A stretch of DNA of 64,000 nucleotides from Azorinus chamasolen (GCA_963576725.1 OY755242.1:28570725-28634724), one strand, 5' to 3'; positions 43,660-54,715 are shown, numbered from the stretch's first letter. Made by a program: numbers and translations. Notes: a model not told the origin generated them from the sequence alone.

Positions 43660-44580
43660 AATATAACAAGACCTCGATCTGCGCCTGCGATGAGAGCGGG
43701 ACGAGTGCCAATTCCCATTAGAATAATAAGAAGGGGTTTTACGCCTCCTACGGGATGGGGTTGGATGGAGGCTGGGGAGTCCGAAGTGAATTCAGAAGAC
43801 GAAGAGTAATTGCAGGGTCTAGACGACCGAGAACGTCTAGACTTAGCCAGAGCAGATTCATTTTGACTTTCACAACTGTAATGCGGTGTAGAGACAAAAT
43901 GCCCAGTAGAAAAGATTGGACCGGTAGATTTACCGGTCCACTTCGGTATCCCGGTCCTTAGGACCGGACCGGGCCACAGGAGGACCGTTGGAGAGCAAAC
44001 TTGGGACACCGGGCCAAAGAATACCCAGTGACATCATTGGACCGGGGCTTGGTAGATCGGTCTGCCGGTGACGTCATGAAACGGAAGCACGAACACCAAG
44101 ACACCGGGGACCGGGACGGATAACTGGACCTAGATTAACCGGGACCAGGAAAAACAAGCGGACCGGGAGACCTGGCAACAAGAGTACCTGGGACCAAAAC
44201 AAAAGGACAACATTCAAGACGGGGAACCCGCGCCCGGACCAGCAGTTGGGTGCCGAGCTGCAACTAACAACTGGGGAATCGACTGCGCCACCGGGGCTGT
44301 TGCCGACAGAGATTTAAAGAAGAAGCAGGCTTCTTCTGAGCTTTAGAGGACAGTGATTGGTCTGTAGCGAGGAAGTCGCTGACCAAAGAGAAGAATACTT
44401 CTTCCGTCGGGCAGCAAGCTCCCACGTCTCACCTGTCCAGAGGGATGAAACTGGATAGGGAGCTGAAGCGGAACATCCGCAGCAGGCCAGACACACTTTA
44501 TGAGTTGTCCAGTCTGCCGCGAAATGCTCGCAAGAAGCATTGCGTTGCTCTGGCATGCTGTGGTAAATAATCAAACAAAT
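43660..44580 (-). other. GC-rich, CCGG-repetitive block, possibly a retroelement gag remnant
   Basis: This 0.9-kb block is far richer in G and C than its surroundings and packed with ACCGGG/GGACCGG motifs. Minus-strand frames are Ser/Pro/Arg-rich (for example AKSRRSRSSRPCNYSSSSEF), and shifting frame near 43710 gives an Arg/Ser tract. That composition fits a nucleic-acid-binding gag-like protein of a DIRS or LTR element, but no conserved motif is recognised. Could also be a satellite. Confidence 0.3.
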
Positions 44581-44930
44581 ACATAAGACATCGCGAGTAA
44601 TATTTCAAGGTCACTCAAGGCTGATATGGATAAACATGAGATGAAGATTGCAGCCGAGATGCTATATATTTTCTATTGTATTGCTAAACACTCATAAAAC
44701 ACTCATTTATCATAAAAACATGCATGAGGCTCAAATCCTCCGCTGTATTTTCTTACAATAAATGTGTTGTTCGTATACATGTATATTGCAATATAATAGA
44801 AAAACTACAACAGTTACATTCTGTTTAATATTCATGATTTTGAAAATAATATTCATTATTTACATAAGTATATACATGAACATCACTATCTCTGTTTCAG
44901 TCAGTATCAAGTTATGTACTATTAACTAAA
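44581..44930. other. AT-rich, nothing recognised
   Basis: No coding or repeat signal beyond AT-rich words. Confidence 0.35.
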
Positions 44931-44939
44931 ATAATATCA

Positions 44940-46275
44940 GATAAAAAGAACAGCTCATTCAAGTGTGTTTATTTTTACATCTCATTAATATTCATAAATA
45001 TGCATAAAATATGCATTAATATTCATGAACCCAAAGTAATGATCCCCTGTCCTTGTCATTTTTTGTTCAATATCTGGTAGTATACGTAAAATGATAAATA
45101 GAAAAGAAAGTACACTCGAAACAATGCTAAATAAAGTGCGCATGTAAAATTTGCTTATTCATTTACGCACGTTACATGCAAATTAGCTTAAATATACATG
45201 TTTTATATAAATATTACATGAACCAAAGATGGTTTATTTTCTTTGTATGATCATATCAAAACATTTAAACCTGAATTCAATAACTCTTGTTTATTAATAG
45301 GCCTTAAAAACTAAACTCATTTTTTTCTATAAAACGGATATTTTTACTTCCTCATTAATATTCATAGGAATACATTTATGAATATTAGTTTAATTACATA
45401 TCATATTCAAGTTTTATGGCTTTGCTTTACTTTGGTTCTTGTTTTGTCTTTCTATTGCCTCTAAAAGCAAAGTAAGTTATGACGCATTTTCTTAACCATG
45501 GATGTTATTTTATCTAGGGATGTTATTTTGGCGGAATGCTCAAAATGTGTTCTGAGGACCCCAACGAACAATTTAAACCTAAATGCAATACTTTTTGTGC
45601 ATTAATAGGCCTCTAAGACTACAAAACACACTCCTTTTTCTAAAATAAGCGGAGTTTTTATACTTCCTCATTAATATTCATAAGTAATCATAAATGAATA
45701 TTATTAAAATTTATATCATAATCAAGCTATATGTCTCTGCTTTACTTTGGTTTTTGTTTTGTCCTTCTATTGCCTCTAAAAGCAAAGTTATGACACATTT
45801 TCTGAACCAAGGATGTTTCGAAATTTACCCCGGGTTATCATGGAAACCGTTTAACAAAACATAGATGGGACTAAATTATTTGGGGGAATGCTCAAAATGT
45901 GTTCTCAGGACCCCAACAAACAATTTAAACCTGAATTCAATATTTTTTGTGCATTAATAAGCCTCTCAGACTAAACAACAAACTCCTTCTTTTCTAAAAA
46001 AACCGCATTTTTTTACTTCCTCATTAATATTCATAATAATGCATTATGAATATTAATGAAATATATATCATATTCAAGCTATATGTCTCTGCTTTACTTT
46101 GATACTTGTTTTGTCATTCTAGTGCCTCTAAAAGCAAAGTTATGACGCATTTTCTGAACCAAGGTAGTTTCGAAAATTACCTCGGGTTACCATGGAACCC
46201 GTTAAATAAAACATAGCTGGGACAAACTTGTTTTGGGGGGATGCTCAAAATGTGTTCTGAGGACCCCAAGGAACA
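44940..46275. repeat. Tandem repeat of about 350 bp, at least 3 units
   Basis: The anchor GCTCAAAATGTGTTCTSAGG falls at about 45538, 45889 and 46240. Units share CTTCCTCATTAATATTCATA, TTTGCTTTTAGAGGC (as its complement) and AAGTTATGACGCATTTTCT. A more decayed unit precedes (44960-45240). The 151-codon minus frame at 46177-46632 is not a gene. Confidence 0.85.
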
Positions 46276-46709
46276 ATTTGATACCCATGAAAAAAGTCTA
46301 GGGGGAGATGCTACGGTAACCATGACTAGGACCCAGACTGTATGGGTATGACTAAAATACGCAAAGGAATTTATTTTCGCAAACTGCGCAAAGAAGATTT
46401 CAAAATTGGAATGGATCACAACTATTTGTATAACTGGATTATAATTGAATCTTATATAAAGAGATGAATGATTACTAAGCAGTTGAACAAATTGAAAATC
46501 GGATGAACCTGAATCAATAAGTATCCAACATAATTTATATAAGAATATTATAAGTATGCTTCTAAATCTACAAAGTAGGGCAAACGGTAAGTCTTGATAC
46601 ACAAAGGAGATTTCAAAATATATTGGATCCAAAGTAATCGCTAACCTGGATATTGTATCGTATTATTTATCTAATCATTCACATGTACTAATTTCAAGCC
46701 TGGTACATA

Positions 46710-47114
46710 CAGGGTGCCCGAGAATAAAGGTAACACGTTTTACATTTTGAATGGTACGACGGATATGTACTAAAGCTCGTTCGCAAAGAAGAAAGGTTGA
46801 GGTTTTGATGGTCACCATTTAAGTTAAATTGATTTTATTCACAATTGGTAGATGTGTTTCCTGCTGACACTGATATTCTTAAAGTGGGACTCAAACTCCA
46901 CTAAACATCTGTAACGCATTTAGTTTCGTAGTAATGTGTGACGATAAATATACGTTGAATCCAACGACAATCGCATCTTGTTTAAAATAACAACGTTTTG
47001 GATCAAGTAGATAAAACTTTGAGAATAACGTTTGATTTCATACAACTATCATCCACATATTCTTAGATTTGGCGAACTAGTGACAATGTGTTACATTTCT
47101 TTCCGGACACCCTG
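46710..47114. mobile_element. Mariner-like MITE, 405 bp, TA duplication
   Basis: CAGGGTGCCCGAGAATAAAG at the left; the right end is GAAAGAAATGTAACACA-like in complement and finishes GGACACCCTG. About 26 of the outer 35 bp pair. TA lies on both sides. CAGGGTGTCC ends are widespread in mariner elements. No transposase. Confidence 0.85.
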
Positions 47115-47116
47115 TA

Positions 47117-47861
47117 TACACTGATTTGCTGTACAAAGCATGTCGTTAGTACACTGGATTACAAGACAAGGGACGGACATTACAGTATCGTTTATATAAC
47201 AGTCTAGTATTGCTATTATTGTCGTTGATAAGTCACCATTATATCTCACTGTAGTGACATCCTGCTGTGTTGTTTTTGTGTACTGATATCCAAATTGAAA
47301 AAGCGAGGACTTGTTTGTTTATTGAACACCTACTGCAAATAAGAGGTTGAAAGGGGCTAAGACATGAAATGAAATATTGGATACATGTACCAACATCACA
47401 TATATATCACAATTTTGAAAAAAAGGGCTTTAGCTTTAATTATAGTTCAGCAAAAATAAATATGAATGTAAACCAGCTTGGATACTGGTCAGAAGCTGTA
47501 AATAGATATTGGCGCGAACAAAATATTGTATTTTAATCGTCTGTGCTGTTAATGATATTAAATCTCCCATCTGGATCCATAAAATAAAAAATATATCAAT
47601 GTACCCGGGTATATCATGAAGCCTGATTGTAAGGTAGTAAGTCTCTGAATCACCAGTTATAGTAACAAGAAAAGTTCCGAGTGGCCAAACATTCAAATGA
47701 GAATGTTTCCGCAATACCATTAAATATCGATTCAGAAAAACCCCGGATATCAGACAGAATAATCATATTTAAGATAAGATAAATATCTGGTATAAGATAA
47801 GATCAATATTTGAAAGTGTTTGATGTTCCTCACAAGATATGTTGGTCAACATCCGCCGTTA
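47117..47861. other. Nothing recognised
   Basis: AT-rich DNA, with a short ATAAGATAAGATAAATATC repeat near 47770. A 94-codon minus frame at 47436-47720 has no motif. Confidence 0.4.
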
Positions 47862-48305
47862 TTCGCCATTTACTTCATAAATATGACTTTTTAACGCCTT
47901 TGCAAACAGGGCAGACTCAGATAAAACGAACCAACATCCTATAGAAGCCGTCTGATCAGGATCTACTCTGTCTACTTGTGACATGGTATAACACTGAATA
48001 CAGTAAAATCTCTCTATAACGACCACTAAATTGTGTTAATTAGTTGGTATTTTGGGCAGGTGGTTGCTTAAAGCAAGGTGAAAGTAAAACAAAACGCTCC
48101 TATAGGTGCTTTAAGCACACACCTGCCTTTAACACAAAATACTTGATGTAATTTAGTGGTCGTTATAGAGAGGTTTTACTGAATACAGCTTTTGTCAAAA
48201 GCAAAACCATTCGCTTGAAAAACTTACATTGTACATAAATTTCAACTAATAAATATTAATGATGTCATAGTTTCTTACATAAATATTGAACAGATAAAGG
48301 GTTAA
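47862..48305 (+). mobile_element. Family B MITE split by a D element
   Basis: Left end degenerate (CATTTACTTCATAAATATGA), palindrome CATCCTATAGAAGCCGTCTG half-decayed, right end CAGATAAAGGGTTAA. The D element at 48001-48181 sits in its middle. Lies in the upstream region or first intron of the glycosyltransferase gene. Confidence 0.7.
48001..48181. mobile_element. Family D MITE nested in family B
   Basis: CAGTAAAATCTCTCTATAAC and GTTATAGAGAGGTTTTACTG ends. Flanks are AATA on both sides; a plain TA duplication is spoiled by one base on the right. The palindromic core is CGCTCCTATAGGTGC. Confidence 0.85.
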
Positions 48306-48466
48306 GGCGAAACGTTTCGCAGAAACCTACAGGCATATATACCACAACATCAACGTATTTAATTATGCCAATACCAACATCGAAGAAACTGTATTGACAA
48401 CAAACATGTAACACGTATATCTGTCTTATTTCAGGGACGCTGAATTCACTCATCTTCATCTAAAAA

Positions 48467-49657
48467 ATGTGTGACAAATCCACTAAAATGGGAGACCTTC
48501 GACGGCTTAAAATGCCTTTCGGGAGAAAGCTTGTTACTGGGTGTATACTGGTCACGTGTCTTCTCATGTACTGGTACTACATACCTTCGCAGATCATGAT
48601 ATTGGCCCTAGATGTAGAATGGGACAAGTACGAACCGTTTGAGCCAGATATTCTCTCAGATTTTGATATGGAGGAGCCGAAGAATTTCAAAATTCCACGC
48701 ATCATTCACCAAACTTGGAAAGACGAGATCATTCCACCGAAGTTTGGTGACAAAATCAAAACCTTCGTGACCCATAATGCTAACTGGACGTACTATCTGT
48801 GGACGGACGCCAGTGCTGCTCTTTTTATCAAAGATCATTACCCGCAGCTATTGCCTTTATGGAACGGTGCAATGTACTCTAGGGATAAAATAAGACGAGC
48901 GGACGCTCTTCGTTATGTAGTTCTCTATCATTTCGGAGGAGTATATGCTGATATGGACGTTATTAATTACAGACCTCTGGACAAGGCGATCACGAAACAC
49001 CATTGTGTGTTCATTCCGGAGCCCTGTGAGCATTCGGCGTTCCGCACGCAAGCGCCGTATTTGATTAACAATGCTATAATGATGTGCAGAGCTAAACATC
49101 CCTTTCTTAAACAATTAGTTGAAAATTTATATACGGCTGAACACATGCAATCTGTCCCGGACTCCACTGGTCCGGGGTACGTCACGTATCAATATAATAT
49201 TTACAATAACTTGCCCAGGGAGACGGGACACTTTGTTTTGTATAATAGAACATATAACAAATTCTACGAAAATTCTTCGCCGTATTTCTTCCAAGGCAAT
49301 TTGCTTCTGAGTGATGAACGGTCTGTGTATATTGCAAACACCCAATACTTCTTAATAAGCCTGGATGAGGACGGATTCCGGACATTTTATTGGAATTGTT
49401 TGTGGTTTCGATATTTGACACATTTGCAACAAAGAGCATGTGTGAATATGGTGCGCAGAGGACTGTCACGTGATCCTGATATATACACCATCACTGACCA
49501 TAAATGGTTCAGAACATACGGGTGGTATAACTTCTATACGTACATGTCAACTTATAACTCATTAGTTTCAACTCATATAAAAGAAATTGTGCCGCATTAT
49601 ACAATTTATGCAAACAACCAGAGCTTTGTCCAGTCTATCAAGGATAAACCAAAGTGA
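48467..49657 (+). CDS. GT32-like (OCH1/SUR1-type) Golgi glycosyltransferase
   Basis: 396 codons in one exon, intact. Residues 22-39 form a single hydrophobic anchor after a basic N-terminus: a type II membrane protein with a luminal catalytic domain, so a Golgi enzyme is inferred. Motifs in order: IPRIIHQTWK (76-85), RRADALRYVVLYHFGGVY (143-160), the DXD motif DMD (162-164) that binds the metal and nucleotide sugar, and TGPGYVT (234-240). This is the layout of the DXD sugar-transferase family (Pfam Gly_transf_sug, CAZy GT32); relatives add Man, Gal or GlcNAc. Mollusc relatives are often labelled inositol-phosphoceramide mannosyltransferase, but donor and acceptor cannot be read from sequence. 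N-glycosylation sequons lie at 106, 260, 269 and 384. CTTATTTCAG ending at 48434 suggests a 5' untranslated intron. A second Met at 8 is possible as start. Confidence 0.9.
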   Translation: MCDKSTKMGDLRRLKMPFGRKLVTGCILVTCLLMYWYYIPSQIMILALDVEWDKYEPFEPDILSDFDMEEPKNFKIPRIIHQTWKDEIIPPKFGDKIKTFVTHNANWTYYLWTDASAALFIKDHYPQLLPLWNGAMYSRDKIRRADALRYVVLYHFGGVYADMDVINYRPLDKAITKHHCVFIPEPCEHSAFRTQAPYLINNAIMMCRAKHPFLKQLVENLYTAEHMQSVPDSTGPGYVTYQYNIYNNLPRETGHFVLYNRTYNKFYENSSPYFFQGNLLLSDERSVYIANTQYFLISLDEDGFRTFYWNCLWFRYLTHLQQRACVNMVRRGLSRDPDIYTITDHKWFRTYGWYNFYTYMSTYNSLVSTHIKEIVPHYTIYANNQSFVQSIKDKPK

Positions 49658-49882
49658 TAAAGACTTGTGTGAAAGAAAATACTCACTCTTTAATTTACAG
49701 GAAACTCTTTTATTTGGTACAATATATTTCCTTTGATAATTAAAAAGTGTATTCTTGTATTCAAACATGACAAGAAGAAACGGAATGAACAGTAAAAATA
49801 AGGTAAATATTGTGTCCAGTCTAGAGAAATCCAATAAAAACTTAATAAGAAAAGCTTATCGAGAGAAGCTGTCGAACTTATC

Positions 49883-50592
49883 TTGTCCTTGTGGAGAGAG
49901 GGGACAAAAAAGCAACATGGAGGTTATTTGGGAAAGTGGATGCTCTTTTGTAGTGCAATGCAAATAGATCCCTCTATCACTTCAGTAGTGGCCTTTTTGA
50001 CTATTCTATACAATATGGGATTAAAGTACCATGGATTAAACACCGCAAAATCATCCATTTCTAGTGTGGTAATTGCTGTACATTATATTCAAATTGGACA
50101 AAATATTGTAATCAAACAATTTATGAAAGGTGTTTTCAATAAAAAGCCAGGGTCCATTCTTATAAAGCTTGTAGTTGAGTCTGAGTTCCGAACTCAGACT
50201 CAACTAAAAGTTTTATAAGCATGGACCCAGTTTTACATCGATACAATTGCACTGTTTTGGAATTTATTTCTCATGAAGTCAATGTTACTGATTCAAAAGT
50301 TAATCTAAAACATGTTACTTTAACATTACACGTACTTGTGTTACAAGCATTGACTACAGGACAGACTGCAAACTCTTCATTAAATCAATATTGATAACAT
50401 TTGTTATTAACATTTGTAAGGAGTATGCAAAAATCAGGATAGGAGATCTGCTAAAATCAAGTAGGCATGGAACACGCATTTTTGAAGTGTTTCTTCAAAA
50501 GTTTAGTCAAAATCAGAAATTGTGTGTTGTTAAAATGTTACAAGACTATTTACATTTAACGGAAAATTTGGAAGTTAAAGTTCCACTTGTAT
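49883..50592 (+). pseudogene. Tyrosine recombinase fragment of a DIRS/Crypton-type element
   Basis: The frame reads LWREGTKKQHGGYLGKWMLF, then DPSITSVVAFLTILYNMGLK and GLNTAKSSISSVV, the N-terminal core-binding region of tyrosine recombinases of DIRS-type retroelements. After a 79-bp hairpin insert (50150-50228) the catalytic part resumes: LTLHVLVLQALTTGQTANSS (where a catalytic Arg is expected after GQ the residue is Thr), then stops, and a last piece LLKSSRHGTRIFEVFLQKF..KLCVVKMLQDYL. The terminal R-H-Y residues are missing. It lies 230 bp downstream of the glycosyltransferase and does not belong to it. Dead. Confidence 0.7.
50150..50228. mobile_element. Hairpin insert in the recombinase relic
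   Basis: GGGTCCATTCTTATAAAGCT..GAGTCTGAGTTC pairs with the complement, ending TTTTATAAGCATGGACCC. Similar right halves (CAGACTC..CTTTTATAAGCATGGACCC) occur at 34003-34037, and a distant one at 17755-17780. Confidence 0.75.
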
Positions 50593-50594
50593 AA

Positions 50595-50984
50595 TAAATA
50601 CTATAAAAAACCAACTGAGCTTGAATATGGGCATTTATTTCAAAATGCCATTAAAAGGTTTCCCAAATGAGTTGAATGTCATATAAATTGTTAATAAGAA
50701 TTACTTGAAACAATAAACTGTTTTACATATCTAGATCTAGGTGATGATAAACCGCCCGCGTGATGTATAATCACTCAATAATTTAAGAAAAATTCTATGT
50801 AAAAATTATGGTTTAAAATATAATTGTATGTGAGAAATTATGGTTGAAAAATAAAATTGTATGGATGGACAGAGTCTAGCAAAATACCGCTATCTATTCA
50901 AAGTGCACGTGAAGCACTATAAGCGGGGGGGGGGGGTAGTTTTGTCTCTGCATAGGAGTAGCAGCGTCTTACTGATTTAGAGGA
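50595..50984. other. Nothing recognised; short G run at 50924-50937
   Basis: AT-rich; includes a duplicated segment AAATTATGGTT..AAATATAATTGTATG (50815-50860). Confidence 0.4.
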
Positions 50985-51331
50985 CAAATGATGGAGGTTG
51001 GTGATAGTATTGGGTTGTTTTATTGAACCACGCCATCTTTTGAACTGCAAATCGCCAGGTTATTGCTGTGATATAGTGCGACCGGTGTGAACAAAATCAT
51101 TGTTAGGTTGATAGTTGTGCACAAGTTACCGTCAGAAGATCATATTCATTTGATAGTGAAATATATTGGCTTTCAATAGCCGAACGAGTTACGACAGTAT
51201 CATTGAAATTGTAAGAGTTACATTGATATGTGTACTTGTGGTACATGGATGTCCGTTCTGCTAGTTGGAACCCTTGTTATTATATAGTACACATAGACCC
51301 CCATGAAGCGGTACAAACCCCTATGCTCCAA
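50985..51331. mobile_element. Single arm of the hAT-like foldback family
   Basis: Matches the right arm of 18256-19247: GAGGTTGGTGATAGTATTGG, CCACGCCATCTTTTGAACTG, GTTATTGCTGTGATATAGTG, CCGTTCTGCTAGTTGGAACC, ending CATGAAGCGGTACAAACCCC. The left arm is absent. Confidence 0.8.
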
Positions 51332-52930
51332 ACAATGTTTTCTATACCTGAGGTCAGCAGTCAATGTCAAGGTAACAGAGACCTGAAAACTATATGACAC
51401 TCCGCCATCCCAACATATGCTCATAACCATTTTTTGCATTCCTATCTCAAGTAGTATATAAGATATGTTCCGGACAAGGTTTTTCTATACTTGAGGTCTG
51501 CGGTCAAGGTCACTGAGACATTGATGCTCTACCATTCCAAGATATGATCACACTCCTATCTCAAATAATACAGGGGATATACTTCGGACAAGGTGTACAA
51601 AAGGGCTTTCTATATCTCAGGTCAGTGGTCAATGTCAAGGTCAAGGTCACAGAGAAAATGGTCTGCGACACTCGCAATCCTAAGATGTAGTCACATACCA
51701 AATTTGGCATTCTTAACTCATGACAAGTAATATAGGAGATATGCTATGGACAAAGTTTTTCTATACCTGAGGTCAGCGGTCAAGGTCGCAAAGACCTGAA
51801 TATAGCATGCGACACTCCGCCATCCCAAGATGTTCTCACACCAAATTTGACATTCCTACCTCATGTTATGTAGGAGATACGCTCCAGACAAGGTTTTTCT
51901 GTAACTGAGGTCAGAGGTAAAGGTCCAAGTCATGGAGACTTGAAAATGGTAAACGACACTCTGCCGTCCCAAGATGTACTGAGACAACAAATTTGGCATT
52001 CCTGTCTCAGGTAAGATAGATAATATGCTCCGAATAAGCTGTACACGGACACACAGATACACAGTCAATGTCAAGGTCACAGAGACCTGAAAATGTTACG
52101 CGACATGTCATTCCAAGATGTACTCACAAACACCTAACTTTAATAATATAGGAGATATGATCCGGACAAGATTTTACTATATCTGAAGTCAGAGGTCAAG
52201 GTCACAGAGATTTGAAAAATGGTACGCGACACTCGGCCATCTCAAGATGTTTGGTTTGGTTTTTAACAGGTTTTACGTCGTTTTAAATAGTAGTTAAGTC
52301 ATATCACGACGTCTAGCTAATTACATATGGAGAAAAAATCCCAGAGGCTCTTCTGTGCACGGAACAAATTGCATTAAAAGTGAGTGAGTTGGGTTTCACG
52401 GCACTGCGACACTGAGTAGGTCATATAGCGGGAATGATGAGATGACATAATGATGAGAGCTGATTTAAGGAAGATGCATTGGGTTAATCTCATTCGCTGC
52501 AAAGCAGCTCATGGGATCAAAACCACCGACTTGACATCCTTTTAGTTCTTGACATAGGGGATAATCACCGTCAAATAAACACATCCCATGTGACAATTAA
52601 GCCCCAGAACAACGGCAAGGTAGGAAGAACATCCAAGTAGAACCACCGACCTACATTTAGCCAGCTGGAAGGCTTCCTTACATGAAAACCCCAAATGCCA
52701 AGACCGGGATTCGAACAAAAAGCGGCGAAGTGTTAAGCGATTGTCAATCGAAGACCATAACCACTCGGCCACGGAAGTCCCTCCAAAGATGTACCCACGC
52801 ACCGAATTTGACATTCCTACCTCAAGTAATATAGTAGATGTGCTCCGGACAAGATGTACACGGATACACAGACACAGACACCACACACACGCACGCACGC
52901 ACACACACACACGGACGGTTACTATATGCC
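51332..52930 (-). repeat. Tandem array of about 150-bp units with AAGGTCA motifs, split by a SINE
   Basis: About seven decayed units contain CTCCGGACAAGGTTTTTCTA, CTGAGGTCAGCGGTCAAGGTC, ACAGAGACCTGAAAATGG, CCATCCCAAGATGT and TTTGGCATTCCTACCTCA. The last unit is split at AAGATGT by the SINE (52251-52785) and resumes to 52870, followed by (ACACACGC)n at 52876-52915. Many copies of TCAAGGTCA-type half sites. Confidence 0.85.
52251..52785 (-). mobile_element. tRNA-derived SINE with 7-bp target duplication
   Basis: Read on the minus strand, it starts with a tRNA-like head: A box TGGCCGAGTGG (52761-52771) and B box GTTCGAATCCCGG (about 52704-52716), as in class II (Leu/Ser-type) tRNAs. A unique body follows, then the tail AACGACGTAAAACC..CCAAACCAAA. 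AAGATGT lies at both sides (52244-52250, 52786-52792). The head and both RNA polymerase III boxes look intact. The 180-codon frame over it is not a gene. Confidence 0.85.
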
Positions 52931-53523
52931 ACCAAATAAAACGAACTCTTTTTGTGGGAAGCAGTATTTTAATATATATAACAAAGGTACATGTACTACA
53001 GAAAGCTCCCAAATGTGCTTTCTGTGTCAGTAAATGTAGTGTATGAGTTACTGGGTTACAGCCTCTGTGATAGGCTGGCAGCATATGCTGCAGGTCAGGG
53101 AGTTAGTAGTGGTCCACTGTAATTATCAAGACGTGTAAATAAATACAGTATAGAACTGACAGTGTCTCCTCTCTATATCGATATACACCACCCACAGTAA
53201 ACATGGGAAAAGGAAGTCTTATTCTGTGTTCCTAATGTAGTAGATTACTTAATGCAGGTCAACGGTTTAGTCCATTGGGAACTCGCCAATAATGTCCCTT
53301 TCAATAATATATAATGAGAGGGTGCTCATATCGTTTTAACATTTCATGGCGTTTTCGGATTTTACTTTGTAAATGGTGTAGAAAAAGACTGACGGCTGTT
53401 GAACAGGTACGTTCAGAGTTAACACTGTATGTAGATAGGACATATTTATACTTGATTATCACGCCGTTTTATACCTTCTCAAAACAGTAGAACAACAAGA
53501 TCGGGGAGCTCCTGGTAAACGTT

Positions 53524-53526
<3 letters not shown>
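52931..53526. other. Nothing recognised; D-like half palindrome near 52990
   Basis: AGAAAGCTCCCAAATGTGCT TTCTG at 53000-53024 is a small D-core-like hairpin. No coding signal. Confidence 0.4.
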
Positions 53527-53568
<42 letters not shown>

Positions 53569-53580
53569 AGGGGGGGGGGT
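53527..53580. repeat. (TG)n microsatellite with G run
   Basis: About 20 TG units followed by GGAGGGGGGGGG. Confidence 0.95.
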
Positions 53581-53757
53581 AGGATGGACGGATAGACAGA
53601 CGTAGAGATGGAGACTATTCCTATACCCCCATCCACTATCACTGATGGGGATAAAAAATGGCCACTAGTCGGCTATCTTGAATCGAATGGGTGACTATAA
53701 ATTCTGAAGGGAGGTGATCCCCCGAAAGCAAAAATTGCAACACAAAAAGAGAAAATT

Positions 53758-53880
53758 GCAGACTCGGTTTTATTGAGTCTGTTCATGAGCAGTAATTGAG
53801 AGTGCAACACTGCTCACGCCCCCTAGCACCGGCTTAAGCGGTATTCAATTTTCAGAACAAGTAGTACTGAAATTCATGAT
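53758..53880. repeat. Copy of the window-start repeat
   Basis: GCAGACTCGGTTTTATTGAG to CACGCCCCCTAGCACCGGCT, shared with 1-60 and 54716-54800. Confidence 0.75.
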
Positions 53881-54044
53881 CTGTCACGCAATGTGCCTCA
53901 ACATATAAATCACGTTTTAAAAGTGAGTTAGGACGTCGGATCTCGTTGTTGTCGTACCCTTTATTCCTTTTCTACAGTAAATCTACAGTCATTTTTTCTT
54001 AGAGCTCAATCATTGAGTACACTACCGATAGGTGGATACAGTTT

Positions 54045-54398
54045 GTTCCACTTCGTTTTACATGCGATTTACCACTGTATTTACCATCGCGGTTGTTGTA
54101 GATTGGTCGGAGAGGGGATACGTTTATTTACACAATTTGTTTTTAAGGGTGGGTGGAATAAGTGTGAGGTTGGGCGCCCCATAACCGGTTTAAATCCCCA
54201 GTGACTATTGTCAATTTGTCACTGGCGTTCCAAGGCGGTTCTTCCATATTTCCCCTTTTGTTTATTTTGTTTGTCTTTGTTCGTCTCTCTCAGTTTTGAT
54301 AATTATGTACATTTGCTGTGTTTTCTTGTGGTGCTGTTCGGGTGGCTGTTTGTCGTGTATGTGGTGTTTCCTGCATGACTCATAGTTGTACTTTCAGG
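54045..54398 (+). mobile_element. 5'-truncated 3' end of the RT retroelement
   Basis: Matches the reverse complement of 20675-21010: CTGTATTTACCATCGCGGTT, GGAGAGGGGATACGTTTATT, GGTTGGGCGCCC, CGTTCCAAGGCGGT, GTTCGGGTGGCTGTTTGT, GTGGTGTTTCCTGCATGA, ending TTGTACTTT. Only the non-coding 3' tail is present. Confidence 0.8.
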
Positions 54399-54715
54399 GA
54401 AATACAGCGAACAAGACTTGCGTTATAAAATTCAAAATGTCCACCAGTAGGCTATCTTGAATCCGATTGGGGAATTTATGTTTATTATGAAGTTTCATGA
54501 AAATGTAGCAAAACACCTGTACAATGTAGACGTAATTCATTCCACAGTTTACACATACTAACGATAACGACGCTATATCCTATACATGCATACCCATTTC
54601 AAAATGGGTCTTTCAGGATATAATTTTATGTGCATTTATTTCCTTCTTGTCCAAAATCACAAATAAGCACATGCCAACTGGAACTGTAAATATATTCTGA
54701 AAGTGAGAGAAAGTT

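Noticed and set aside
43656..44009. 117-codon minus-strand frame as a gene
   Set aside because: No motif; composition is explained by CCGG repeats. Kept only as a possible gag remnant.
46177..46632. 151-codon minus-strand frame
   Set aside because: Starts in the 350-bp tandem array and has no conserved motif.
49755..49967. 70-codon frame starting MTRRNGMNSKNK
   Set aside because: It is in a different frame from the recombinase match and overlaps it; probably accidental.
52542..53084. 180-codon minus-strand frame and 101-codon plus-strand frame
   Set aside because: Formed by the SINE body and the CA-rich microsatellite.
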